Positions 18,693 through 27,123 of a DNA stretch of 64,000 bases are shown here, one piece after another. A program made the position numbers and the translations under genes. The stretch spans positions 32,091-96,090 of the forward strand of contig CAZSHX010000004.1 of NCBI GenBank assembly GCA_964606895.1, written 5' to 3'. Under the pieces are notes generated by a model, which saw only the letters and a program-made list of their open reading frames with translations, made no database searches and was not told where the DNA came from. Within the stretch, counting starts at the first letter, position 1; each line of letters starts with the position of its first letter. The DNA is from CAZSHX01 sp964606895. Its GTDB lineage: Bacteria; Bacteroidota; Ignavibacteria; Kapaibacteriales; UBA2268.

Positions 18693-19388
18693 TTATGGTA
18701 AGAAATTAAAATTATAACCCAATGAAACAAGAATGACATTTGTTGAATAAGTAGTTACGTCAGGATCTATCTTTGCTGAATTACTGACAAAGCTATAAGA
18801 TGAATTTAAATATAAATTTCCATATAATTTCAAAGTAAAGCCAAAACCGCCTTCTAACATAAAAGGAGGCAATGAGCCAAACTTTATAAAAGGATAAAGA
18901 ATACCTCCAAAATCTATCGGGTAATATTTACACACAATTGAATGAAGCGATCTGATGGAAGGGTCGCTGTTAATTTTAACAACATAAGTATAGTATAAGA
19001 ACTCAAAACCAAGCATTCGTTTTCCATGATTTTTAACAAATAGTTCCAAACTACAATTATAAAACTCAGCATTATTTTGAGGAAAGAAATAACCTTGTCC
19101 ATTAACTTGGTCGTTAAAATGCCACCCGCCGCCAATGTTTATTACCAAATGACTAAGAAAGGACAAACTTCGTAACTTATTTTTGGAAACTGAAGTATCA
19201 AAAGGATCCCTTACTTTCTTCAACTTGGCACCCTTTTTTGTTCTCAAAAGCATTTTTTCGGAATCCTTCTTAACCGCAGGAACCGTATCTCTTTGTAATG
19301 CCGCTGTACTGTCTTTCTCAACTCCAAAACAGCAGAAAGAAGAAAGCAGAAAGACAAGCATTAGGAATATTACTTTGCGTTTTTTCAC
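18693..19388 (-). CDS. Secreted beta-barrel-like protein, tandem paralogue 2
   Basis: 231 aa, GTG start at 19388 with AGGGAAAAA directly upstream. The signal peptide KKRKVIFLMLVFLLSSFCC is followed by EKDSTAALQRDTV and the linker KKDSEKMLLRTKKGAKLKKV plus RDPFDTS. The mature part has INIGGGWHFNDQ, YPFIKFGSLPPFMLEGGFGF and NLYLNSSYSF, and ends NVILVSLGYNFNFLP. Alternating strands and the aromatic-rich end suggest a small barrel. Function unknown. It is the intact relative of the broken copy at 19396-20175 and shares its leader with the gene at 18059-18685. Confidence 0.72.
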   Translation of the reverse strand: MKKRKVIFLMLVFLLSSFCCFGVEKDSTAALQRDTVPAVKKDSEKMLLRTKKGAKLKKVRDPFDTSVSKNKLRSLSFLSHLVINIGGGWHFNDQVNGQGYFFPQNNAEFYNCSLELFVKNHGKRMLGFEFLYYTYVVKINSDPSIRSLHSIVCKYYPIDFGGILYPFIKFGSLPPFMLEGGFGFTLKLYGNLYLNSSYSFVSNSAKIDPDVTTYSTNVILVSLGYNFNFLP

Positions 19389-19395
19389 TTTTTCC

Positions 19396-20175
19396 CTATG
19401 GTAAAAAATTTAAATTATAACCCAATGAAACAAGAAAGACGTTAGTTGAACAGCTTGGTGCATAAATATTCATCTTTACTGAATTTTCTATATAGTGATA
19501 TGAGGAATTAAGATATATATTTTTATATAATTTAAAAGTTAATCCGACTCCCCCTTCAAGTGTAAACGGGAGGATACCAAATTTAACATAAGGATAACAA
19601 TATCCTTTGAAATAATCGAAATAGTACTTAAAGGCAAACGAATAAAGTTCAGGGTTGGCATTTTCTGTGTGTAATGAATGATTATTCATGTCTTTAAACC
19701 TTGTGTCGTTCGTATTTATATATCTAAATTATGAGAACTCTATTGCTAAGCCTCGTTTTAGCAATGAACCCAATAATATTTCTAAATTTATCATGTAACA
19801 AAAATTGTCATTGTAAAGTAGAATATTGTTACCGGTATTTGGGATTTGGTCATTGAAATGCCAGCCACCGCCAAAGTTCAGTACCAAATGACTAAGTTCG
19901 GATAGACCAAATGACCTTTTTTTAAAAGTGGTATCAAAGGGATCACGAGAGGTCTTTTTTAAATAAGTAGTGTCAAAAGGATCCCTTACTTTCTTCAACT
20001 TGGCACCCCTTTTTGTTCTCAAAAGCATTTTTTCAGAATCTTTCTTAACCGCAGTAGCCGTATCTTTTTGTGTTGACGCTGTACTGTCCTTCTCAACTGC
20101 AAAACAGCAGAAAGAAGAAAGCAGGAAGACAAAAGCAACAATGCTTAATGCAACTGTTTTTTGGCAATTTTTCAT
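19396..20175 (-). pseudogene. Secreted barrel-like paralogue 1, interrupted by an in-frame TAA
   Basis: Reading from the ATG at 20175, the frame encodes a signal peptide (VFLLSSFCCFAVEKDST), the shared linker, then KRGLAIEFS and a TAA stop at 19731-19729. The same frame continues without shift (FRYINTNDTRFKDMNNH ...) to NVFLVSLGYNLNFLP and a stop at 19396. The intact neighbour reads KRMLGFEFLYYTYVV at that place, so the TAA aligns with a TAC Tyr codon. A 97-aa C-terminal frame begins at an ATG at 19689 but lacks a signal peptide. The linker also contains a tandem copy of RDPFDTT not present in the neighbour. A sequencing error cannot be excluded from the sequence alone. Confidence 0.8.
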
Positions 20176-20384
20176 AGCGACACTTATTTATTGAGAAATA
20201 TATTTTTATTCAAACAAATTCTTTATTTAAAGTCAACTATCTTTTTTTATCCGTCTAATGAAATATTTCACTAATTTTTCGTCGTCATTTTTCCTAAACA
20301 CATATTACGAAAAAAACAATACTAATACAAATATTATTTTTGATTTTGGTCGTTGGAAGATTTTCTTCGGGTGTGGGATATTGA

Positions 20385-20531
20385 TGTCTGAACTGGGATT
20401 TCAGGGATTTTGGGGATTAAGAGGATTTAAGAGAAGTTATTCTTATCAGATGTCCTACATCTGGCAGATGTAGGACATCTTTCCAATATATCCTTGAAAA
20501 TCCGTGCAATCCTTTAATCCTAACATTGACA
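20385..20531. repeat. Imperfect inverted-repeat element (about 147 bp)
   Basis: The left end tgtctgaactgggatt and following gggatt/ggattt repeats are mirrored on the right by tccttgaaaatccgtgc, aatcctttaatcctaac and attgaca. The two arms pair imperfectly around the perfect hairpin at 20448-20480. It looks like a non-autonomous palindromic repeat (MITE-like). I recall similar GGATT/AATCC-rich repeats in other Bacteroidota genomes, but copy number cannot be tested here. Confidence 0.55.
20448..20480. repeat. Perfect 15-bp hairpin
   Basis: agatgtcctacatct (20448-20462), 3-nt loop ggc, agatgtaggacatct (20466-20480). It forms the tip of the larger inverted-repeat element. It is not followed by a T-run on either strand, so it is probably not a terminator. 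Confidence 0.8.
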
Positions 20532-20891
20532 AGCCAAAACCAAAAATAGGATTTTGAAAATCGAATAAAAACTGACAAATAGGAAAAAAAATTAAAATGG
20601 AACTTATAGCAGAACTTAATTCTATGAGGACAAATTAAATTTTTGCCAAATATTATTAATATTTTAATCGTAAGGTAGAATAATTCCCCCAGTTCTTTGT
20701 AAGGATTTGTACTGTCTTAGCATCAGATTTATTTTGATTCTTTAGTATAAACATTGTTTGTAATTAACAATGCGACACCATTCTGCCAAATCTCTTCATT
20801 TACATATCAATGTCCTAAATGGCATTAATTTTATTTCAAAATTGTAACGAAAAACAGAAGGAATGTTGCATCATCAATTGATAAAGCAATT

Positions 20892-20906
20892 CCTGCCGAA
20901 GGCGGG
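20892..20906. repeat. Short GC-rich palindrome
   Basis: cctgcc-gaa-ggcggg (one G-T pair) stands out from the AT-rich surroundings. It resembles the other small palindromes noted in this window. Confidence 0.5.
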
Positions 20907-20942
20907 CTCTCAAAATAGAAAAACCCTTCAGTTTTTTTACGA

Positions 20943-20998
20943 AAATGAATTTTCTTTTATCTTTTTAAAAGGAAATTCATTTTTTTCTTTTTTATTCA
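20943..20998 (+). terminator. Strong hairpin with T-run upstream of ssb
   Basis: aaatgaattttctttta and taaaaggaaattcattt pair over 17 bp (one wobble) around a short loop, followed by a T-rich run to about 20993. It is oriented to stop plus-strand transcription, yet no gene lies upstream on that strand. It may end an unannotated RNA. Confidence 0.7.
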
Positions 20999-21087
20999 TT
21001 AACTTCTCATTATATTTACCATAGTTCCAGATAGTACTTTTGATTTGAATAATTGAAGTTTATTGATTTGTTGTGAGAGGGATTGAT

Positions 21088-21570
21088 ATGTCAAGGACAT
21101 TGAATAAAGTAATGCTTATCGGCAACGTTGGAAAAGAGCCTGAATTGAAGTACACACCAAGTGGTATTCCTGTTACTTCATTCCGGTTGGTTACATCCGA
21201 CGTTTGGAAGGACAGGGACGGTTCTCATCAGGAGTCTGCCGATTGGCACTCGGTTGTAGCGTGGCGTGGATTGGCTGAAATTATTAACAAACTTGTAAAA
21301 AAGGGCTCCCGTGTTTATATTGAAGGAAGACTTCGTTCAAGGTCATTCGAGGATAGAAGCGGGATGAAAAAACATGTCTGCGAAATTATTGCTGACAATA
21401 TGCTCCTTTTGGATTTACGAAAAGGATACAGAGAAGAAGGTGTTGATGAGTTCGAGAAACATCTCTCAGTCGAAGGACCTTTGGATTATAATTTGGATTT
21501 GGATTCAAAATTTTCATCTTCATTCGACGATGAACTGAATTCAGATTTAAAATCTGACTTTAGTTTTTAG
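21088..21570 (+). CDS. ssb: Single-stranded DNA-binding protein
   Basis: 160 aa from the ATG at 21088, chosen because GAGAGGG sits 5 bp upstream. An in-frame GTG 5 codons earlier is less likely. The OB fold begins SRTLNKVMLIGNVGKEPELK, with VTSFRLVTSD, DWHSVVAWRGLAEI and GSRVYIEGRLRSRSF, all classical SSB motifs. The C-terminal third is acidic and disordered and ends KSDFSF. It keeps the acidic/aromatic character of the SSB tip that recruits partner proteins, though not the usual DDIPF. SSB coats single-stranded DNA in replication and repair. A terminator follows. Confidence 0.95.
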   Translation: MSRTLNKVMLIGNVGKEPELKYTPSGIPVTSFRLVTSDVWKDRDGSHQESADWHSVVAWRGLAEIINKLVKKGSRVYIEGRLRSRSFEDRSGMKKHVCEIIADNMLLLDLRKGYREEGVDEFEKHLSVEGPLDYNLDLDSKFSSSFDDELNSDLKSDFSF

Positions 21571-21627
21571 GAATTCATCGGTTTTCCCGATTTCTTTTGT
21601 CTTTTTTTGTAATTATTCTTAATTTGC

Positions 21628-21648
21628 AAAAGCCCTTTTCGGGCTTTT
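21628..21648 (+). terminator. Terminator after ssb
   Basis: aaaagccc / gggctttt with a 5-nt loop, followed by a T-rich stretch. It lies 57 bp past the ssb stop and just before the MCE gene. Confidence 0.85.
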
Positions 21649-21676
21649 CGTTTATTTATTTATTTTGAAAAGTATT

Positions 21677-22624
21677 ATGCAAAATCACAGAAAAAATGAG
21701 ATAAAGGTTGGACTTGTTTCGCTTATGGCGATTATTCTTCTCATTATTGGTATTACTCTCGGTAGGGACTATAGTGTCTCGGTCTCTACTCAAACTATTA
21801 AATTTCGTTTTCCGAATTCCGGTGGAATAACCTCTTCAAGCCCCGTTGTTGTTAATGGTGTAAAGCGAGGTTCCGTTTCTTTTGTAAAAAATGATAAATC
21901 TTCCGTACTCATCGAAGCAACAATTGATGATATCAGTGACCTCAGGCAGGATGTATCTGCAAAAATAACAATTCTTGAGATTACCGGCGGAAAGAAAATT
22001 GAAATTAATCCGGGTAGTAAAGGTGATGTCTTTAATGTCAAGAACGAAATTCCCGGTTTTACTTCCGCTGATTTATCCGATTTGGTTTCTATCGGCGGCG
22101 AGATGGTAGGCGATTTGAAAGTTCTTTTGAAAAAACTTGACACTATTTCTACATCATTAACCGGTTTACTCAAGGATGGAAAATTTACCGGACAGATTAA
22201 GCAAATTGTTACAAATGCTGATGTCCTGATATCTGATGCCAGGAATCTGCTCGAAAACAACAAAACCGGATTGAGTGCTTCTTTGAAAAACCTTAATGTG
22301 ATTAGTGAAGATGTAAAAAATATGCTCAAGAAAGATGAACCTAAGATTGATGAATTGCTCGCAAAGCTTGACAAAGCACTTGTAACAGGTCAGTCTGTTC
22401 TCGGCAAGGCAGATGTCAGCCTTGAAACAGTTGACGTACTACTTAAGGATTTAAAAAGCATAACTAATGAAATTAAAACAGGTAATGGATTTGTTTCGAA
22501 ACTGCTTTATGACAAAGGTACCGCTCAAAAACTTGATTCAACTCTGGCAGGCTTAAATGAGCTTGTAGCTTTTATCAAGCAAAACGGTGTGAATGTTAAT
22601 GTACGTCTTGGAACCAGACCTTAA
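21677..22624 (+). CDS. MlaD/MCE-family membrane-anchored lipid-transport protein
   Basis: 315 aa from the ATG at 21677 (a TTG four codons earlier is possible). A single N-terminal anchor (KVGLVSLMAIILLIIGITLG) is followed by one MCE domain. That domain starts TIKFRFPNSGGITSSSPVVV-NGVKRGSV and ends IEINPGSKGD, about residues 35-125. The rest is long helical and hydrophilic, as in substrate-binding proteins of Mce/Mla ABC importers. MlaD hexamers bridge the periplasm for phospholipid traffic. The permease (MlaE) and ATPase (MlaF) are not next to it here. It is followed by the O-methyltransferase gene after 45 bp. Confidence 0.88.
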   Translation: MQNHRKNEIKVGLVSLMAIILLIIGITLGRDYSVSVSTQTIKFRFPNSGGITSSSPVVVNGVKRGSVSFVKNDKSSVLIEATIDDISDLRQDVSAKITILEITGGKKIEINPGSKGDVFNVKNEIPGFTSADLSDLVSIGGEMVGDLKVLLKKLDTISTSLTGLLKDGKFTGQIKQIVTNADVLISDARNLLENNKTGLSASLKNLNVISEDVKNMLKKDEPKIDELLAKLDKALVTGQSVLGKADVSLETVDVLLKDLKSITNEIKTGNGFVSKLLYDKGTAQKLDSTLAGLNELVAFIKQNGVNVNVRLGTRP

Positions 22625-22669
22625 TAAAAATTATTATGGTAAGAAATTTTTCTTAAAAAGGAAACAACT

Positions 22670-23338
22670 ATGTCCAGAATCCCAACTCAGATAGATGAAA
22701 AAACGATTGATTATATCAGAAACCTATTCGCCCCTGAAGATGATTTTCTGAAGGATTTATTGCACCAATCGCAGAGATTGAACTTTCCTCAAATTTCAAT
22801 TGCTCCCGAACAGGCGGTTTTTTTGCAGTTCTTGATTAAGGCTTCAGGTGCAAAAAATATTTTAGAAGTCGGTTCACTTTTCGGCTATTCAGCGATATCT
22901 ATGGCTCGTGCTTTGCCCAATGGCGGGAAGCTGATTGCAGTTGAAATAGATGAAAGATTTGCAAAGTTCATCAGGAAAAAAGCTTCAGAGGCTGGTCTAT
23001 CGGATAAAATTGAAGTCGTAAATGCAAATGCTGTCGAATTTCTTGAATCTTATTCTTCTGAAACTCTATTCGATTTCGTTTTTCTTGATGCGGACAAAAC
23101 AAATTATGTAAATTATCTGAATCTTGTAACTCCTTTGCTGAAAAAAGGCGGAATACTTGCCGCAGATAATGCTCTTGCTTTCGGATTTATTGCCGATGAT
23201 GAAATAGAAATTGATGAATCACGACTTAATGACATTAAAGCTATGAGAGAATTTAATTCATATCTTGCAAATCATAAAGCTTTTCTTTCGTCATTTGTAA
23301 CTTTAGGCGATGGTATCGCTATGGGAGTTAAACTTTAA
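22670..23338 (+). CDS. SAM-dependent O-methyltransferase (class I, caffeoyl-CoA OMT-like)
   Basis: 222 aa, a standard length for methyltransferase family 3. The SAM-binding motif I is NILEVGSLFGYSAISMA, followed by LIAVEIDERFAKFI (motif II acidic residue). FDFVFLDADKTNYVNYL carries the metal-binding Asp, and GGILAADNALAFG completes the site. Such enzymes methylate catechol-type hydroxyls with a divalent metal; the natural substrate here is unknown. It is in a plus-strand run between the MCE gene and the VWA-OmpA lipoprotein gene. Confidence 0.88.
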   Translation: MSRIPTQIDEKTIDYIRNLFAPEDDFLKDLLHQSQRLNFPQISIAPEQAVFLQFLIKASGAKNILEVGSLFGYSAISMARALPNGGKLIAVEIDERFAKFIRKKASEAGLSDKIEVVNANAVEFLESYSSETLFDFVFLDADKTNYVNYLNLVTPLLKKGGILAADNALAFGFIADDEIEIDESRLNDIKAMREFNSYLANHKAFLSSFVTLGDGIAMGVKL

Positions 23339-23390
23339 GGAACAACATGAGTCTTTTTACTTTTTGTAAAAACTTTGAAAAGATAGGAAT

Positions 23391-24830
23391 ATGACAAACA
23401 AAATATTTTCGGTTTCCGGATTAATTTTATCTGTGCTTTTTGTTGTTCTTCTGATTTCATGCTCTTCCACCGAACGGAAAACAGGCTTTGCTTTGCAGGC
23501 TGAATCCTGGGAAGATTCTGACTCAACCCAGAAACCAATCTTTCTGACGGGCACCAAACCAATTGACTCCGTGGACGAAAAGAAGCTAATCTTTGATTTT
23601 TGGCGGCTTGAAAGCGACAAATACCCCGATTCAATAAAAATATTTTCCCGTGTTTACGATTCTCTTGGTAATTTTGTTACCAACATGGCAGACCCCTACC
23701 GCAAAGACCTGACCAAAAAGTATTTTACAACTGTTACCGAATATCTTGGTAAGGTCAGAAATATCCGAAAAGTTCCCATTGATGATTTCAAAGTACGAGA
23801 ATACGGTGCTAATGACTCAATCCCATATAACATTGCTCTCACTGTTGATTATTCGGGCTCAATGTCGGGAGTTCTTGATGCTATTTTCGAAGGTACTGAA
23901 CTTTTTGTCAGCATGAAACAAAAGTACGACCAGATTTCGCTCTCGTCATTCAATCAGAATTTCGATTTAAAAGTAAAGATGTCCAAAGACAAAGACTTTA
24001 TACTTGCAACCTACAAAGTTAAGAGAAGTCAGAATCTTGGACTATTTTCCGCTCTTTACGATGCCGCATGGAATTGCCTCGGACTATTTGAAGGTACTTC
24101 GCCTGATGTACCGCGTGTTCTTGTAATTTTCTCTGATGGTGACGATAATTATTCAAAGACACAAATAAATGAACTTATTGATAGTGCCAAAAAGCTTAAT
24201 GTTCACGTATTTACTGTTGCTTTCGGCTATTCTGTGGATGACAATCTCCGCTATTTGGCAAAATACACAGGTGGTAAATTCTACAAGGCTTATACGAAAC
24301 AGGAACTTGTTGCGATTTTCCGCGATATCTATATGAGCTTGAGATATTTCTATCTTATTACCTATAAACCTCCAAAATTCTGGGGATACCACAAAGTTAT
24401 TGCTACGGTTAATACTCCGAACAGGGCTGATTCGCTATATGCAGAAGGTGAATACGATTCATCAGATTTATTCCCGTGGGATTCGCTGAATAAAGCGTTT
24501 ACCCGACCGATACTTTTTGACTTCGATTCGGCAATTGTCAAATTTGAGTCTTTCCCAATATTGGACGAGATTGCGGATGCTATGCTGTCGAGACCTCAGT
24601 TGAAACTTGAAATTCAAGGGCATACTGATAATGTTGGTAGAATAGATTACAACCAGAATCTTTCGGATGCAAGGGCTAAAGCGGTTATGGATGCCATTAT
24701 TTCACGCGGTGTTGATGGCAGGAGACTTCGCTACCGTGGGTTTGGTATGTCCCAGCCTATAGTCCCCAACGATACACCCGAAGGCAGGGCAAAAAACCGA
24801 AGAACTCAATTTGTAATTATTGCGAAGTGA
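23391..24830 (+). CDS. VWA-OmpA lipoprotein
   Basis: 479 aa. A lipoprotein signal (VLFVVLLISCSS, lipobox Cys) is followed by a linker. A von Willebrand A domain (about residues 145-325) then has the MIDAS motif DYSGSMS and VIFSDGDDNYS. The C-terminal OmpA-like domain (about 370-479) has LKLEIQGHTDNVG and NLSDARAKAV, with RRTQFVIIAK at the end, for binding peptidoglycan. It is probably outer-membrane-anchored and tethers a metal-dependent adhesion or assembly domain to the cell wall. A hairpin terminator lies just past its stop. Confidence 0.88.
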   Translation: MTNKIFSVSGLILSVLFVVLLISCSSTERKTGFALQAESWEDSDSTQKPIFLTGTKPIDSVDEKKLIFDFWRLESDKYPDSIKIFSRVYDSLGNFVTNMADPYRKDLTKKYFTTVTEYLGKVRNIRKVPIDDFKVREYGANDSIPYNIALTVDYSGSMSGVLDAIFEGTELFVSMKQKYDQISLSSFNQNFDLKVKMSKDKDFILATYKVKRSQNLGLFSALYDAAWNCLGLFEGTSPDVPRVLVIFSDGDDNYSKTQINELIDSAKKLNVHVFTVAFGYSVDDNLRYLAKYTGGKFYKAYTKQELVAIFRDIYMSLRYFYLITYKPPKFWGYHKVIATVNTPNRADSLYAEGEYDSSDLFPWDSLNKAFTRPILFDFDSAIVKFESFPILDEIADAMLSRPQLKLEIQGHTDNVGRIDYNQNLSDARAKAVMDAIISRGVDGRRLRYRGFGMSQPIVPNDTPEGRAKNRRTQFVIIAK

Positions 24831-24866
24831 CGGTCTAACAGTTAATTTTTTCCTCAATGCAGGTGA

Positions 24867-24905
24867 TCCCTCCTGCCGTCTTGCAAATTAAGAGGCAAGG
24901 AGGGA
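24867..24905 (+). terminator. Hairpin after the VWA-OmpA gene
   Basis: tccctcctgcc (24867-24877) pairs with ggcaaggaggga (24894-24905) with a one-base bulge. It is GC-rich relative to its surroundings and could also be one of the dispersed palindromic repeats. Confidence 0.55.
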
Positions 24906-25041
24906 ACTCCTGACCTAAGAATAATATATTTTACCTCATTACCATAGCAATAAATAATCCTTATATTCGTTTATATCTTGTGTATCGTACATTGATATTT
25001 AGTCAACCTCACTCTCTCATTATTGGAGTGGGCAGTAAGAA

Positions 25042-25078
25042 TTGCATCTTTTGCATCTTTTTGCATGCAATGATGCAA
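25042..25078. repeat. Cluster of TTGCATC half-sites
   Basis: ttgcatctt occurs at 25042 and 25051, the perfect palindrome ttgcatgcaa at 25061-25070, and the inverted gatgcaa at 25072-25078. Four copies within 37 bp look like binding half-sites. There is no start codon close by. Confidence 0.45.
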
Positions 25079-25226
25079 ATGCTCAAAAACCGTTTTATGT
25101 AATAGTATCAATGGTTTAGATGGAAATTACATCGCATTTTTTTCAAAATAAATTAAAGACGCAATTTAGGGAAAAAAAATCCAATTTCGTAGCGATTACT
25201 CTAAAGGACACAAATGTGCTCTAATT

Positions 25227-25871
25227 TCATAGAATAGAATATTTAATCAATGCTTTGGATTTGAAAAGTATATAGGTCTCAGTATTAGGTTTGACATTAT
25301 AGGTTACTCTTTTAATGATTCCTTTGCCTGGTGTAATGTAAAACTCTAATTTCAGTTTAGGAGAAACAGCTTCATATTTATAGCAGAAAAATGTTCCTGC
25401 AGAAGTACTGACAACTATACTGGTTTGGATTACAGTAATTTGGAAAGTTTCGTTGAAGTCGGGTATAAAGATTGAATATTTATCGTTTATATTGCAAGGA
25501 TACTTAAAGAATAGTGAATTCACGAAAACACCATCATTATTTTTGTAAGTTACATAATATCCATCGGTCGAATTACTCGAGAAATAGGAATTGTTGGCAC
25601 TATTTGAAAACCATTTTGTAGCGGAAATTGTTGTATCAACAGTTATGGATTCATGCAAAGTATCGAAAGCAACTTCACTTTGATAGTCAGGGTCGTATTC
25701 CACATCTTCATAAGTCCAACTATTGCCGATTTTCAAAGGAATAATCTCCTGAGACTTCGCTGGCGGTGGAGTATCGGTAGTTCCGGCACAGGAAATAAGC
25801 ATAATGGCAACTAATGCTAAAATTACAAATCCGGTTAAACCGGAGGAAAAATATTTCTTATTCGTTGCCAT
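25227..25871 (-). CDS. Hypothetical lipoprotein
   Basis: 214 aa. An N-terminal lipoprotein signal (LALVAIMLISCAGTTDTPPP, lipobox ISC) is followed by IIPLKIGNSWTYEDVEYD. This opening, P-L-x-x-G-N-x-W-x-Y, is common in Bacteroidota lipoproteins of unknown function. The rest is beta-rich (FQITVIQTSIVVSTSAGTFF, PGKGIIKRVTYNV). Its start overlaps the end of the upstream propeller gene by 14 bp, indicating translational coupling. Confidence 0.75.
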   Translation of the reverse strand: MATNKKYFSSGLTGFVILALVAIMLISCAGTTDTPPPAKSQEIIPLKIGNSWTYEDVEYDPDYQSEVAFDTLHESITVDTTISATKWFSNSANNSYFSSNSTDGYYVTYKNNDGVFVNSLFFKYPCNINDKYSIFIPDFNETFQITVIQTSIVVSTSAGTFFCYKYEAVSPKLKLEFYITPGKGIIKRVTYNVKPNTETYILFKSKALIKYSIL

Positions 25872-27123
25872 TTAATTTTACAAATTTTCCAAAATGAGTA
25901 CTACTGCCATTAATGATTTTATAGAAATAAATACCGGCTGAAATATCTTTTAAATCGAAACTTTTTGATAAATCAGGCATCACTTCATTAGCAATTGTTT
26001 TGCCAAAAATATCAGTAATTGTAATTTTTGAATTAGTCAGCAAATTTTTATTAAAGGAGAATTCAATGTAATCAGAACATGGATTAGGATAGACAACAAT
26101 GTCATTCCCGGAATCAGGTATTTCATCAACATCAAGGATAACACCGCCTTTCCTGAAAACGGACATTCCGCCCCATGATGTACCAATCCACTTGTTATTG
26201 AGTTTATCTGCGGCTATTGTCCATACCCTGTTTGCTGAAAGCAGAGAATTGTTGATGTCGAAAGTCTCCCATTTATTTCCATCAAATGAAGTAAGTCCTG
26301 AAATTGAACCGAACCATAGTATTCCGTTGCTGTCCAAGGCTATAGCAACCACCTCATTTGAAGGCAGACCTGCATTCAGGGAATCGAAAATGGTCCATTT
26401 GCTTCCATCGAATTTTGCAACTCCGCCGCCTAAAGTTGCAAGCCACTTGTTGTTGCTTTTATCAACAAGAATTGAACGTACCCGGTTGTTCGGGAGTTCT
26501 GAATTGGATGTGTCGTAAACGGTTAGCTTTTTCCCGTCATATTTGAGCAGTCCACTGCCGTCAGTGCCAATCCAAATAATTTCATCTTTATCCTCGGCAA
26601 AGGAAATGATACACTTCCGTTGGATTTGAGTCAGCAGAGAATCGAAATTATGCCATTTCCCGTCAAATTTAAAGAATCCATCGCACCAGCTACCTGCCCA
26701 AATATTCTGTTTGGAATCCACAAAAGCTGAAAAGATATAATTATTACTAATTGCAGAATTTGATTTATTAAAGGACATCCATGACGAGCCGTCAAACTTC
26801 ACTAACCCGTTTTCCATGGTGCCTGCCCATAGATTGCTTGCTTCATCCAATTGCAGAGAGAAGACCGTATTGTCAGTGAGACCAGAATTCTTAGAATTAT
26901 AAGTAACAAAATGCTTGCCGTCAAATTTGGCAATACCTCCTCCGTTGGTTCCTATCCACTTATTTAGATTATTATCAATAATAATACTCCAAACAACATC
27001 GTGGGGAATCATTGAATTGCGGGTATTGAAAGTCACCCAGTCATTAATCTGTGAATAAAGCAGATTGACCGAAATAAAAAAGAAGGCAAAAGCTATTTTC
27101 CAAATATCAATTTTGGTTTTCAT
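25858..27123 (-). CDS. Secreted two-component-regulator-propeller-like protein with T9SS tail
   Basis: 421 aa from the ATG at 27123, which places a signal peptide (IAFAFFFISVNLLYSQ) at the N-terminus. A more upstream in-frame ATG adds 11 unlikely residues. About seven repeats of the reg_prop type follow. Each reads KWIGTxxGGxAKFDGxxW with NSGLPxNxVxS, forming a beta-propeller normally found in the sensor part of hybrid kinases. Here it ends instead in a T9SS sorting domain (VYPNPCSDYIEFSFN ... DISAGIYFYKI). It is thus a free secreted propeller. The downstream lipoprotein gene overlaps by 14 bp. Confidence 0.83.
   Translation of the reverse strand: MKTKIDIWKIAFAFFFISVNLLYSQINDWVTFNTRNSMIPHDVVWSIIIDNNLNKWIGTNGGGIAKFDGKHFVTYNSKNSGLTDNTVFSLQLDEASNLWAGTMENGLVKFDGSSWMSFNKSNSAISNNYIFSAFVDSKQNIWAGSWCDGFFKFDGKWHNFDSLLTQIQRKCIISFAEDKDEIIWIGTDGSGLLKYDGKKLTVYDTSNSELPNNRVRSILVDKSNNKWLATLGGGVAKFDGSKWTIFDSLNAGLPSNEVVAIALDSNGILWFGSISGLTSFDGNKWETFDINNSLLSANRVWTIAADKLNNKWIGTSWGGMSVFRKGGVILDVDEIPDSGNDIVVYPNPCSDYIEFSFNKNLLTNSKITITDIFGKTIANEVMPDLSKSFDLKDISAGIYFYKIINGSSTHFGKFVKLNGNE

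Larger units (their letters stand above)
20176..21087. other. Noncoding region (about 0.9 kb) before ssb
   Basis: No credible gene is visible; a short plus-strand frame at 20258-20473 runs into a palindrome and has no homology-like features. The stretch holds an imperfect inverted-repeat element (20385-20531) with a perfect hairpin at its centre (20448-20480), a short GC-rich palindrome (20892-20906) and a strong plus-strand hairpin with T-run (20943-20998). A TACTTTTG box at 21035-21042 may be the ssb -7 element. Confidence 0.7.
24831..25226. other. Convergent intergenic region (about 400 bp)
   Basis: It lies between two convergent genes. It holds a hairpin terminator (24867-24905) and a cluster of TTGCATC half-sites (25042-25078). 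Nothing else is recognisable and no good frame is present. Confidence 0.7.

Noticed and set aside
18693..18739. Upstream ATG start for the third paralogue
   Set aside because: It would overlap the preceding gene and precede the conserved signal peptide with unrelated residues. The GTG at 18685 has a ribosome-binding site and matches the paralogue.
20258..20473. 71-aa plus-strand frame
   Set aside because: It runs through the inverted-repeat element and ends inside the palindrome; no start context or protein features.
23335..23634. Minus-strand frames of 87-99 aa opposite the VWA-OmpA gene
   Set aside because: The plus strand encodes a recognisable lipoprotein there, so these are antisense shadows.
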